DNA of 64,000 bases from Oscillospiraceae bacterium (GTDB taxonomy: Bacteria > Bacillota > Clostridia > Saccharofermentanales > Saccharofermentanaceae), in assembly GCA_902764825.1 (NCBI GenBank), contig CACWXL010000002.1, forward strand, positions 1 to 64,000, read 5' to 3'. A program made the translations under genes and the position numbers. Under the pieces are notes generated by a model. The model saw only the letters and a list, made by a program, of their open reading frames with translations. It searched no databases and was not told where the DNA came from. Position 1 is the first letter of the stretch. Every line of letters begins with the position of its first letter. Shown one piece after another: positions 8,978-16,887 of the stretch.

Positions 8978-9721
8978 TCACACTCCGTTTGTTAATCTCT
9001 CGCTGTAAAAAGGATCTACCTGATCGTTATATAAACTCTGCTCAAATTGTACATCATAAGGCACCGATATGAGACTTACTCCCTTATCGGGATCAAGAAC
9101 TGCATACTGTGCCTTGGGATTATGGTTTCTGGGCTGCCCTACGCTGCCCGGGTTGATGAATATAACCTTCTTCTTGTTGCGCATCAAAGGATCATCAACC
9201 TTGTAGAACATATCGAAAACATGCGTGTAATGGCTGTGGCCGGACAAGACATAATCGTACCCTTCATAGCCTTCCCAGGCACCGTCTGTGCCGTTCGCGG
9301 AATCGACATGGATAGATTTCCAATAAGTGTCTAAAAGGCTTCCGTGGACAGCCAGGAACCTCTTCCCTTCAAGCTCAAATTCGGCCTTGCCTGACTTGCC
9401 GTCCATGCCGTTAAGATATTGCACGGATTCAGGTGTCAATTGTGATTTGGTATACTTGGCCGACAAAATGCCTCTCTCGGTCGAGAAATGGGTATAATCG
9501 TCTTCCATTATCGACTGTTCGTGATTACCCCAGATATTGCATACGATAGGAATATCAAGGCTCCTGATAATCGAGATCACCTCATTGGAACGCATTCCGT
9601 AGTTGATCAGGTCACCCAGGAGCGCGATGTGATCAGGCTTTACGTTCGTCCTGATATCATTTAAGACGCTTTCCAAAGCGGATACATTGCCATGAATATC
9701 CGACAGAATTGCAATTCTCAT
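8978..9721 (-). CDS. Metallophosphoesterase (YfcE/MJ0936-like phosphodiesterase)
   Basis: The protein begins MRIAILSDIHGNVSALE, with the di-metal DxH site at once. GDLINYG, GNHE, the later GHSHYTH and FINPGSVGQPR follow, in the order typical of calcineurin-like phosphodiesterases. It is likely a cytoplasmic phosphodiesterase of unknown natural substrate. I chose the ATG at 9721 because the family normally begins right at the beta strand before DIHGN. A longer frame to 9781 adds 20 unrelated residues, and a GTG four codons upstream is the other option. First gene of a four-gene operon. Confidence 0.88.
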   Translation of the reverse strand: MRIAILSDIHGNVSALESVLNDIRTNVKPDHIALLGDLINYGMRSNEVISIIRSLDIPIVCNIWGNHEQSIMEDDYTHFSTERGILSAKYTKSQLTPESVQYLNGMDGKSGKAEFELEGKRFLAVHGSLLDTYWKSIHVDSANGTDGAWEGYEGYDYVLSGHSHYTHVFDMFYKVDDPLMRNKKKVIFINPGSVGQPRNHNPKAQYAVLDPDKGVSLISVPYDVQFEQSLYNDQVDPFYSERLTNGV

Positions 9722-9823
9722 AAGTATAAGCACACCACCATTTCTATTTGTTAATAATAATATAAAATGGCGAAATCGCAAAATGGCAGGTGTGGCAATA
9801 TAAAGTTTCTGTAATCAAAAATA

Positions 9824-9893
9824 AGAGGTGCCTTTTGAAGTGAACCCCCGAAGTTTGTCCAACTTCAGGGGTTCACTTCATTTCAGCACCTCT
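9824..9893 (-). terminator. Large two-tier hairpin, probable terminator, with ends like an IS terminal repeat
   Basis: AGAGGTGC (9824-9831) pairs with GCACCTCT (9886-9893). Inside, a 19-bp arm (9837-9855) pairs with 9861-9879 with one mismatch and a 5-base loop. On the minus strand it is followed by TTATTTTTG, so it can terminate the twin-lipoprotein transcript. The arm contains GTGAACCCCTGAAGTTGGAC, which resembles the terminal inverted repeats of some IS3-family elements, so the palindrome may derive from a mobile element. Confidence 0.65.
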
Positions 9894-9898
9894 ATTCA

Positions 9899-10549
9899 TT
9901 AACTTCCGTGCTGAAAGTTAAGGCATGCTCTCTCAAATTCGACGTTATTATATGCCGGACTGTCTTTTATCATTTTCTGATAATCATCCTCTTCGGCGGC
10001 AGGTATGCATAAGGCATACTGACCTCTGACATAAAGAACCGTACAGTCAATAGATGTGTCTGCATCCGTAAGGAATGAGATCTTGCTGCCTGTTTCGAGG
10101 TGTTTGTAATGATAGATATCCATATCAAGTTCAATGATATAGACATTGTATTTGTACCAAGGTTCTTCCTTTTCATCAGAAGGAGCTTCGGAATAATCGT
10201 AATTGATCCTGAAATAGTCTTTGATACCTGAGAGTGCATTCTTAGACGCAAGTTCAGGATCCATCTGGGTTTTAAGGAGCTTGTGTCCGTCGTGCTTAGG
10301 ATCAAATTCCGTTGTATAGAATTTATCTGTAATCTCGTCCAAGGTTTGTTTTATCATCCCATCGTACTTAAGTTCCACAGTTGTTTCGACCGGTTCTGTG
10401 GTTTCTTCAGTAGCTACAGTAGTTTCTTCTGTAGTTTCTGTAACTGTTGTCTCTTCTGAAGTTGTTGTTACGCTTGTCTCAGTTGTATTGCAAGCAGCAA
10501 GACCAAATAAAACTGTGCATGCTAATACTGTTGATATAACCTTTTTCAT
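9899..10549 (-). CDS. Thr/Glu-rich predicted lipoprotein
   Basis: This 216-residue protein has a lipoprotein signal peptide with lipobox LAAC and the cysteine at 20. A low-complexity Thr/Glu linker of about 40 residues (TTETSVTTTSEETTVTETTE-type) tethers a small C-terminal domain of about 150 residues. That domain shares YKHLETGSKISFLTD and ALCIPA with the neighbouring lipoprotein, so the two are diverged paralogs. Function unknown. It is 22 bp downstream of its paralog in one operon, and GAGGGG lies 9 bases before the ATG. Confidence 0.8.
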   Translation of the reverse strand: MKKVISTVLACTVLFGLAACNTTETSVTTTSEETTVTETTEETTVATEETTEPVETTVELKYDGMIKQTLDEITDKFYTTEFDPKHDGHKLLKTQMDPELASKNALSGIKDYFRINYDYSEAPSDEKEEPWYKYNVYIIELDMDIYHYKHLETGSKISFLTDADTSIDCTVLYVRGQYALCIPAAEEDDYQKMIKDSPAYNNVEFERACLNFQHGS

Positions 10550-10571
10550 TATTTATTGCCCCTCAGATTTA

Positions 10572-11252
10572 TTAAGTCATTCCAATAAAGGCTTCATATC
10601 CCTTTTGAGCATTACCTAATGTAAACTCAGGCATAGTCTCCTCAATGGTCTTATCATCTTTTATATAATCACTTGCATGAATGCATAATACATATTGCTT
10701 ATTAATGGCTGTTACTACAGCAGCATTAGTAGAGTATCCATCGAAGAATGTTATCATGCCGCCAGTCTTTAGATTCTTATACATATCTGAAGTCGTATCG
10801 ACTTCGAAAATGTAAATTTCAACTTTCAATTCTCTGATGGTTTCATTGCCGTCTGTTTGGATATCATATCGATCTATATAAGCATAATTATTGATTCCCT
10901 TTGCCTGGTTCTTCTCAGAAGTAGAAGCATCCATATACTTCAGGTTCAGATAGTTTTTATAATCACTGCCAAGACCTGTTACCGTTATAGCAACAACCTC
11001 ATCGAGATTTAAAAGGAGATCGCCTTCGTTCTTAGCGAATGTAGGAACAGTCGTTGTCTCTACAACATATTCTGTAGATGCTGTTTCTGATTCGCTTGTT
11101 GTTGTAGTTGTTTCAGTCTCTTCAATCTCTTTTTCAGCTTTTACATCATCTGATTTTTCCCTGTCGCCTTTTCTTTTGTTATTGCTGAGATCACATGAAG
11201 CAAAGCATACTAACATCGCGCAGGCTAATAAGCCACTTACTAATTTTTTCAT
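10572..11252 (-). CDS. Thr/Glu-rich predicted lipoprotein, paralog of the downstream gene
   Basis: The 226-residue product has signal MKKLVSGLLACAMLVCFASC, with the lipobox cysteine at 20. A charged and Thr-rich linker (about 24-70) leads to a C-terminal domain containing YKNLKTGGMITFFDGY and YVLCIHASDY, shared with the paralog at 9899-10549. The ATG at 11252 is preferred over a TTG at 11267 because GGGGGA sits 7 bases before it and the signal peptide then starts normally. The globular domain is not one I recognise. Confidence 0.8.
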   Translation of the reverse strand: MKKLVSGLLACAMLVCFASCDLSNNKRKGDREKSDDVKAEKEIEETETTTTTSESETASTEYVVETTTVPTFAKNEGDLLLNLDEVVAITVTGLGSDYKNYLNLKYMDASTSEKNQAKGINNYAYIDRYDIQTDGNETIRELKVEIYIFEVDTTSDMYKNLKTGGMITFFDGYSTNAAVVTAINKQYVLCIHASDYIKDDKTIEETMPEFTLGNAQKGYEAFIGMT

Positions 11253-11275
11253 TTCTACTTCCCCCAAAAAATCAA

Positions 11276-11298
11276 ATAGCGGACACTCAGTCCGCTAT
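11276..11298 (-). terminator. Rho-independent terminator after the XRE gene
   Basis: ATAGCGGAC (11276-11284) and GTCCGCTAT (11290-11298) form a perfect 9-bp stem with loop ACTCA. On the minus strand, TTTGATTTTTT follows. It separates the HigBA/XRE genes from the lipoprotein operon. Confidence 0.75.
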
Positions 11299-11389
11299 CA
11301 TTTTACATTATCAAGTATGTCAAGAATATGTTAAAAATGTAAGATTCCTGATTGTGACTAAAATGTCACTTTGCGCTGAATATAAAGGC

Positions 11390-11692
11390 TTATGAAGCTG
11401 AATCGACTTTATCTGGATCAACAAATTCAATCTTTAATGTTTTCCCCATAGCTGAAGCCAATTTCTGTAGAGTCTTTATTGAAGGATTAGCATTTCCATT
11501 CTCCATTTTACTGATATCACCTTGAGCAATACCGGATCTTACAGACAATTCTTTTTGAGTTATGCCCATTGACGTTCTTGCATCAAACATAGCTTTCATA
11601 ATTGTATATTCAGGTTCAAGAGCTTCCCATTCTTTACGAAACTTTTCGTACTTAAGTTGTTCTTCTAAATACTTTTCAAAGTCATCCTTCAT
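11390..11692 (-). CDS. XRE-family antitoxin-like regulator without a visible toxin
   Basis: A 100-residue protein: an N-terminal helix rich in charged residues, then an XRE helix-turn-helix at about 40-92 (ITQKELSVRSGIAQGDISKM, then PSIKTLQKLASAMGKTLKIEF). This layout is typical of HigA/RelB-type antitoxins, whose RelE-like toxin is normally directly upstream. Here only 60 bp and an unrelated HigA precede it. ATTGT and ACAAT flank TATATAT just upstream (about 11726-11742), a plausible self-operator. It may be an orphan antitoxin or a regulator. Confidence 0.75.
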   Translation of the reverse strand: MKDDFEKYLEEQLKYEKFRKEWEALEPEYTIMKAMFDARTSMGITQKELSVRSGIAQGDISKMENGNANPSIKTLQKLASAMGKTLKIEFVDPDKVDSAS

Positions 11693-11752
11693 TACAAACT
11701 ACCCCTACCCTATTTACTCTGACATTGTTATATATACAATAGTCTCGTATAC

Positions 11753-12838
11753 TTAAGCTCCCCATTCAAAAATCTTGCGCTCGTTCCAAGTAATATACTT
11801 ATCTTTTGCCAGCCGGCTCTTAACAATGAAATCAGGAACATTCTGATTCTTGGCAAAACGCTCAATCTCAACAATCCGCTCATACTTTTTTGAATCAACA
11901 AATTCAATATAATCCTGACGATCTATCAGAAAATTTTCTGCTTTAATTTCTGCTTTGAGATCAATACCTTCATTGCTGTCTTCAAAATCTATAAATGAGT
12001 TTTTGGCATCACCATTGATTAAATGTGAAAGCTCGTGAAAAATGTCTAACCAAAACTCATCAGCATATTTCTGATTACCGGTAACACAAAATTGAACAGC
12101 CCCTGAAGTATTCTTTCTTATATAGCCTTTAGCAGAAAGTCCTTTGATTTGCGGGACAATGCAGAAAGCTATACCGCATTTTGAAAAGATATCCGATAAG
12201 TATTTTTGAATCATATGCGGCTTTTCATACATTCCTTTTTTTATATCAGGAATACAATTTACAAGTTTATCAATATCGAAATTATGAGTAATAACATTAT
12301 CTTTATTAAGTAATTCACATAGTTTTTGCCACGTAAATAAAGCATACAGCTCAGCATTTGTATTTGCATGAAAAGGAAATGAATTCAAAGATGATAACTT
12401 GGGAATATTGGTAAGATCACTTACGCCAAAAAACTTTCGATAGTTTAATACCATCTCAACTTTATCATCAGAAACCTTGAAAAAATCATAATCAGCTAAT
12501 GAATTTGCGGTAACGTCTAAATTATCAAGTATGCTGAATTCTTCATCAGAAATAGCATGAATCTCTTCATACGAGAGAATCTCTTCATCATAATTATTCT
12601 GAAGGTTCATCCAAAATGAGGCATCAATACCTAACGCATATTCAAGTCTTCGTGCAAATAGTGGTGAGATATTTTTTTGACCGCTAATGACAGTACTTAT
12701 ATGCTTTTCGGTCATACCTGTCCTAATGGCAAGTTCTCTTTGAGACATGCCTCTTTCCTCAATTACTTCAGCTATAGTCTCCCCAGGATGAATAATAAGA
12801 TCACGGGATAAGCCAATTTCTTCTATTCCCTGTGCCAT
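11753..12838 (-). CDS. higA: HigA-type antitoxin with C-terminal ImmA/IrrE-like zinc peptidase domain
   Basis: The protein has 361 residues. An XRE helix-turn-helix of the HigA type lies at about 14-75 (HPGETIAEVIEERGMSQREL, then FARRLEYALGIDASFWMNLQ). A long middle region and an ImmA/IrrE-like domain with metallopeptidase motif HELSH at 268-272 follow. HigA neutralises the HigB ribosome-dependent RNase and represses its own operon; the peptidase domain suggests regulated cleavage, but that is inference. The start overlaps the end of the toxin gene by 38 bases, with GGGGG 11 bases upstream. Confidence 0.88.
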   Translation of the reverse strand: MAQGIEEIGLSRDLIIHPGETIAEVIEERGMSQRELAIRTGMTEKHISTVISGQKNISPLFARRLEYALGIDASFWMNLQNNYDEEILSYEEIHAISDEEFSILDNLDVTANSLADYDFFKVSDDKVEMVLNYRKFFGVSDLTNIPKLSSLNSFPFHANTNAELYALFTWQKLCELLNKDNVITHNFDIDKLVNCIPDIKKGMYEKPHMIQKYLSDIFSKCGIAFCIVPQIKGLSAKGYIRKNTSGAVQFCVTGNQKYADEFWLDIFHELSHLINGDAKNSFIDFEDSNEGIDLKAEIKAENFLIDRQDYIEFVDSKKYERIVEIERFAKNQNVPDFIVKSRLAKDKYITWNERKIFEWGA

Positions 12839-13172
12839 GGTAATCTAAAACCCCCTTAATAATAACTGTATCGCAATTATTTAAACTCTCTACAGAAAGA
12901 TCGTATGATTTAGGCTTAATTATCAACCTGAAATTTGCATTTAATCTTAACGAATAACATCCTTTAAGATTGCCTGTTAACGATTCTATCTTTCCCGGAC
13001 CTTGCTGCAATTTAGAAAAACAGCTATGCGCTTTAATCTCGTTGTATCTTTTCTTAACTGCTTTTGTAAGTTCCGGACCAATCTGTTTGCGCATTAAATT
13101 TCTTGAACAACGTATGTCATTCAAATCGTTAAATAATTCTTTAATCCGTTCATCTTCATACTCAAACCTAAT
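12801..13172 (-). CDS. higB: HigB-like RelE-superfamily toxin, apparently with an AUU start
   Basis: The core matches HigB mRNA interferases: KQIGPELTKAVKKRYNEIKA, then LKGCYSLRLNANFRLIIKP and a C-terminal VLDYHGTG. A TTG at 13124 gives a 107-residue product that lacks the first beta strand and has no ribosome site. Sixteen more in-frame codons upstream encode IRFEYEDERIKELFND, which fits the family N-terminus. AGGAG lies 9 bases before an ATT at 13172, and no ATG, GTG or TTG lies between. I therefore place the start at ATT (about 123 residues); a CTG at 13181 directly abuts the ribosome site and is less likely. Weak initiation would limit toxin dosage. Confidence 0.75.
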   Translation of the reverse strand: MRFEYEDERIKELFNDLNDIRCSRNLMRKQIGPELTKAVKKRYNEIKAHSCFSKLQQGPGKIESLTGNLKGCYSLRLNANFRLIIKPKSYDLSVESLNNCDTVIIKGVLDYHGTGNRRNWLIP

Positions 13173-13185
13173 ATCGTTCAGCTCC

Positions 13186-13210
13186 TAAACTTACCTTTTA
13201 GGTAAGTTTA
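13186..13210. promoter_or_regulatory. Perfect palindromic operator of the HigBA module
   Basis: TAAACTTACCT (13186-13196), spacer TTT and AGGTAAGTTTA (13200-13210) give perfect 11-bp arms. The palindrome ends at the toxin ribosome binding site (AGGAG on the minus strand, 13182-13186). Binding by the HigA helix-turn-helix here is the expected autoregulation. Confidence 0.75.
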
Positions 13211-13266
13211 TTCCTTGCGTGTAGGAATGTCAAGAACATTGAAAACAAATAGAAAAGAAATAAAAA

Positions 13267-13292
13267 GGGTTACCTCATTATTGAGATAACCC
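13267..13292 (-). terminator. Rho-independent terminator of the carboxyltransferase operon
   Basis: GGGTTACCTCA (13267-13277) and TGAGATAACCC (13282-13292) form an 11-bp stem with one mismatch and a 4-base loop. TTTTTATTTCTTTT follows on the minus strand. It lies 24 bp beyond the last gene of the operon. Confidence 0.88.
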
Positions 13293-13315
13293 CATAAATA
13301 AATATTTTGATTAGA

Positions 13316-14710
13316 TTACCTTATCCACTCAACCTTTATCTCTTTGGCATCAAGGCCGTCTCTCTTCTTGATGAATTCCGGAGCGACCTGAGGAAACATG
13401 GCGCATGAGAGCACATCTTCCTCGCTCCTGGCGATGTCCTTGTACTGCTCCTTGATCTTTTCGAGCTCAGGTTCAAGAAGGTCGGCAGGACGGCATGTGA
13501 TGACCTCATCCGAGCCGATCGCAGCCTTGCGGATCTCTTCATTTACTTCGCCCGGAAGCTGGCCGTACTCACCGCGGAGCAAGCCCTTGGATTCTTTGGT
13601 GAATGTCTTGTAGCGGCCCATGAGGACGTTAAATACGGCCTGTGAACCGACGATCTGGCTTGTTGGAGTTACGAGCGGCGGATAACCGAAGTCCTTACGG
13701 ACGCGCGGAACTTCCTGCAATACCTCTTCCATGCGGTTCTCCGCATTTGCCTGCTTGAGCTGTGACAAGAGGTTTGAGAGCATTCCGCCAGGTACCTGAT
13801 AGAGCAAAGTGTTAGGATCTACTCGGAGAACCTTGGAACTGATGGTTCCTGCGGCTTCCATCTTTGCGGCAACACCCTTGAAGTGAACGGCAGCCTGGTT
13901 AAGCTTAACAAGATCAAGACCTGTGTCACGCTCTGTGCCGCGCAAAGTTGCGACGAGAGACTCTGTAGCAGGCTGAGATGTGCCGTTTGCGAAAGGAGAA
14001 AGCGCTGTATCAACGATATCAACGCCGGCCTGTGCAGCCATCAAATAGACCATTGCGCCGGTGCCTGTCGTGTTATGTGTATGGAGATGGATCGGAATGG
14101 ATACCTTCTCCTTGAGCTTCTTAACGAGAGAATAAGCGTCTGCAGGAAGCAGCAGGTTTGCCATATCCTTGATGCAGATCGTGTCTGCGCCCATCTGCTC
14201 TAATATGACTGCCTTATCGACGAAGTAATCTTCGTTGTGAACGGGACTTGTCGTGTAGCTCATAGCAGCTTCGACCATGCCGCCGTACTTCTTTACGGCC
14301 TTGATCGACGCTTCCATATTTCTTATGTCATTGAGGGCGTCGAAAATACGTACTATATCAATACCGTTTTCGATTGACTTGGCGCAGAATGCTTCGACCA
14401 TGTCGTCTGCATAGTGGCGGTAACCGAGAAGGTTCTGGCCGCGCAGGAGCATCTGGAGCTTGGTGTTGGGAAGCGCTTTGCGAAGAGTGCGAAGTCTCTC
14501 CCACGGATCTTCATTAAGGAATCTCATGCAGGAGTCGAACGTAGCTCCGCCCCAGCATTCGATAGAGTAATAACCGATAGAATCAAGGATCTCGCATGCA
14601 GGAAGCATATCTTCAAGTTTCATTCTTGTGGCTGCCTGGCTCTGATGCGCATCTCTTAAGATCGTATCTGTTATGAGAAGTTTCTTGTTTGTAGCAAAAA
14701 GTTCAGACAT
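13316..14710 (-). CDS. Pyruvate/oxaloacetate carboxyltransferase (OadA / transcarboxylase 5S-like) subunit
   Basis: This 464-residue protein belongs to the DRE-TIM family: ITDTILRDAHQS at about 13-24, IKDMANLL near 178 and the metal-binding HLHTHNTTGTG near 204. The length equals the carboxyltransferase part of oxaloacetate decarboxylase alpha or the 5S subunit of transcarboxylase, without a C-terminal biotin domain. It moves the carboxyl group between carboxybiotin and pyruvate/oxaloacetate. It follows the biotin carrier gene by 9 bp. With the 12S-like subunit in the same operon and no biotin carboxylase or membrane beta subunit, a transcarboxylase role is likely. PycB of split pyruvate carboxylase is the alternative. 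Confidence 0.85.
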   Translation of the reverse strand: MSELFATNKKLLITDTILRDAHQSQAATRMKLEDMLPACEILDSIGYYSIECWGGATFDSCMRFLNEDPWERLRTLRKALPNTKLQMLLRGQNLLGYRHYADDMVEAFCAKSIENGIDIVRIFDALNDIRNMEASIKAVKKYGGMVEAAMSYTTSPVHNEDYFVDKAVILEQMGADTICIKDMANLLLPADAYSLVKKLKEKVSIPIHLHTHNTTGTGAMVYLMAAQAGVDIVDTALSPFANGTSQPATESLVATLRGTERDTGLDLVKLNQAAVHFKGVAAKMEAAGTISSKVLRVDPNTLLYQVPGGMLSNLLSQLKQANAENRMEEVLQEVPRVRKDFGYPPLVTPTSQIVGSQAVFNVLMGRYKTFTKESKGLLRGEYGQLPGEVNEEIRKAAIGSDEVITCRPADLLEPELEKIKEQYKDIARSEEDVLSCAMFPQVAPEFIKKRDGLDAKEIKVEWIR

Positions 14711-14719
14711 TAAATGACC

Positions 14720-15106
14720 TCACTTAACATCGAAGAGCAAGTCGCCGCCTGCAACTGTGGAACCTTCGGTAAGATTAAGAGATCCGATAGTACCGTCAAC
14801 GGGTGCAGTGATCTCATTTTCCATCTTCATTGCTTCAAGGATAAGAACAACTTCGCCGGCCTTAACGCTGTCGCCTGTTGCCTTCAATACCTTAAGGATA
14901 GTGCCCGGCATAGGTGCCGTTACAGAGCCTGAACCAACTTCAGCAGGCTTAGCTGCAGCGGGTGCGGGAGCTGCCTTGGGAGCTGCAACAACAGGTGCAG
15001 CAGCTTTAGCTACAGGAGCAGGTGCAACGACAGCGCCGTTTGCTCCAATAAGCTCTACATCCATCTCATATGTCTTACCTTCAACTGTAATACGATACTT
15101 GCTCAT
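14720..15106 (-). CDS. Biotin carboxyl carrier protein (transcarboxylase 1.3S / decarboxylase gamma-like)
   Basis: This 128-residue protein has a short N-terminal strand region ([19 protein letters not shown]), an Ala/Pro-rich flexible linker at about 28-57 and a biotinyl domain with the site EAMKMENEI. The biotinylated lysine is residue 94. It shuttles the carboxyl group between the two carboxyltransferase subunits encoded on either side. The ribosome site AGGAGA lies inside the end of the upstream 56-residue gene. Confidence 0.92.
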   Translation of the reverse strand: MSKYRITVEGKTYEMDVELIGANGAVVAPAPVAKAAAPVVAAPKAAPAPAAAKPAEVGSGSVTAPMPGTILKVLKATGDSVKAGEVVLILEAMKMENEITAPVDGTIGSLNLTEGSTVAGGDLLFDVK

Positions 15107-15110
15107 TTAT

Positions 15111-15281
15111 TTATTCTCCTAATTGATATTTATGATAAGAAATTCCGTTATCTGCGATAAACTGCTCAAGACTTGTCTTCTGCACTTCCCTAAAGTTACG
15201 GACTACGACATTCTTGGTGTCTACGCCGTTCTCTTCAGCGATACATGCGACAGCCATTGCAACGATCAAAGATTCATCCAC
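15111..15281 (-). CDS. Small 56-residue subunit-like protein of the carboxyltransferase complex
   Basis: This short gene starts at GTG 15281, 9 bases after a perfect AGGAGG, and ends 4 bp before the carrier protein start. The product begins MDESLIVAMAVACIAEENGV and continues with VVVRNFREVQ and an LEQF segment; it has no membrane helix. Position, length and the Ala-rich helix followed by a basic tail recall the small epsilon-type subunit (MmdE) and the cytoplasmic tail of OadG/MmdD, which help assemble biotin-dependent decarboxylases. The homology is by look only. It is clearly translated in the operon, as judged by its ribosome site and tight spacing on both sides. Confidence 0.75.
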   Translation of the reverse strand: MDESLIVAMAVACIAEENGVDTKNVVVRNFREVQKTSLEQFIADNGISYHKYQLGE

Positions 15282-15295
15282 GTATCATTTCCTCC

Positions 15296-16843
15296 TTAGA
15301 GCGGGATATTGCCGTGCTTCTTAAGAGGCAATGTGCGGTCTTTTGTCTCAAGCATCCTGAATGCTTCAGCAATCTTGGATCTTGTCTCTGAAGGCAGGAT
15401 TACCTCATCGACATATCCGTGCTCAGCTGCGATATAAGGATTCATGAACTTATCGTTATATTCAGCAAGGAGCTCTGCTCTCTTGGCAGCAGGATCTTCA
15501 GCAGCTTCGATTGCCTTCTTGCCGATGATGCTGACAGCACCCGAACCGCCCATAACAGCGATCTCAGCGATAGGCCATGCATAAACGATGTCAGCGCCTG
15601 TACCCTTGGAGTTCATTGCAATATAAGCGCCGCCGTATGCTTTTCGCATAATGAGGCTGACCTTAGGAACAGTAGCTTCGGAATAAGCATAAAGGAGTTT
15701 CGCGCCGTGACGGATGATGCCGCCGTGCTCCTGCTGTGAGCCCGGAAGGAACGCCGGAACGTCAACCAATGTAAGAAGCGGGATATCGAAGCAGTCGCAG
15801 AAACGGATAAAGCGTGAAGCCTTATCGGAGGCATTGATCTCAAGAGAACCTGCCATGTAGAGCGCCTGGTTAGCGATAACGCCTATCGACTGGCCGTCGA
15901 GTCTAGCAAAGCCGACTACGATATTGCGAGCGAAAGATTCCTGAACTTCAAAGAAGCTACCTGCATCAACAATGGAATTGATTACGTTTCTTACGTCATA
16001 AGCCTTCTTGGAATCTGCAGGAACGATATCAGACAAAGCCGCACTGTTGTCAACGGGTGTGCCGGGAACGTTAAGGCTCAAGTCCTCATTGCTCTGAGGG
16101 AGATATCCGAGTAACTGACGGACACCGTTGAGGCATGAGAGATCGTCAGGATATACGAAGTGAGCAACGCCTGATGTAGAGCTGTGAACTGAAGCACCGC
16201 CAAGATCAGCTGATGTGATGACCTCACCTGTAACGGACTTAACGACTGCAGGTCCTGTGATATACATCTGGGCGTAGTCGGTCATGAAGATATAGTCAGT
16301 GATCGCGGGAGAATAGCAAGCGCCGCCTGCGCAAGGTCCCATGATTACAGAGATCTGAGGAATAACGCCTGAAGCGATAGTATTTCTGTAGAAGATATCA
16401 GCGTAACCGGTGAGCGAATCGATACCTTCTTCGATCCTTGCTCCGCCGGAATCGTTGATGGAAATAAAGGGTGCCTTCATCTCCATGGCCTTATCCATTG
16501 CCCTGCAGATCTTCATAGCCTGGGCTTCACCTAATGATCCGCCGCCTACCGTGAAATCCTGTGAAGACGCGAAAGCAACACGGCCGTGAATATATCCATA
16601 GCCTGTTACGACGCCGTCACCGGGCTTTTTCTTCTTATCCATGCCGAAATCAGAGCATCTTGAAGTGATCTGATCGTTTAATTCAACGAATGTGCCGTCA
16701 TCGAAAAGAGCTTCCATCCTCTCACGCGCAGTGAGCTTGCCTGAAGCGTGCTGCTTAGCGATACGCTCAACGCCGCCAGCCGCAAGGACAGCTTCCCTTC
16801 TGGATTCAAGGCGGTCAATACTGTTTTTCCATAATTCATCCAT
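15296..16843 (-). CDS. mmdA: Acyl-CoA carboxyltransferase (methylmalonyl-CoA decarboxylase alpha / transcarboxylase 12S-like)
   Basis: The 515-residue protein matches the acyl-CoA carboxyltransferase family: the N-terminal part includes KLTARERMEALFDDGTFVEL and SQDFTVGGGSLGE, then SGGARIEEGIDSLTGYADIF and ISVIMGPCAGGACYSPA. The C-terminal half has VPAFLPGSQQEHGGIIRHGA and KAYGGAYIAM. It exchanges a carboxyl group between methylmalonyl-CoA (or propionyl-CoA) and biotin. I chose the ATG at 16843, where GAGG lies 9 bases upstream and the family N-terminus MDELW begins; an ATG-like start 12 codons upstream lacks support. First gene of the operon, with a strong promoter just upstream. Confidence 0.88.
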   Translation of the reverse strand: MDELWKNSIDRLESRREAVLAAGGVERIAKQHASGKLTARERMEALFDDGTFVELNDQITSRCSDFGMDKKKKPGDGVVTGYGYIHGRVAFASSQDFTVGGGSLGEAQAMKICRAMDKAMEMKAPFISINDSGGARIEEGIDSLTGYADIFYRNTIASGVIPQISVIMGPCAGGACYSPAITDYIFMTDYAQMYITGPAVVKSVTGEVITSADLGGASVHSSTSGVAHFVYPDDLSCLNGVRQLLGYLPQSNEDLSLNVPGTPVDNSAALSDIVPADSKKAYDVRNVINSIVDAGSFFEVQESFARNIVVGFARLDGQSIGVIANQALYMAGSLEINASDKASRFIRFCDCFDIPLLTLVDVPAFLPGSQQEHGGIIRHGAKLLYAYSEATVPKVSLIMRKAYGGAYIAMNSKGTGADIVYAWPIAEIAVMGGSGAVSIIGKKAIEAAEDPAAKRAELLAEYNDKFMNPYIAAEHGYVDEVILPSETRSKIAEAFRMLETKDRTLPLKKHGNIPL

Positions 16844-16887
16844 ATGTATCAGCCTCATATAACCATAGTTTTGATTCAATAATGCGT

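Noticed and set aside
14414..15122. Plus-strand frames antisense to the carboxyltransferase and biotin carrier genes
   Set aside because: These are codon-bias shadows; the minus-strand products have clear catalytic and biotinylation motifs.
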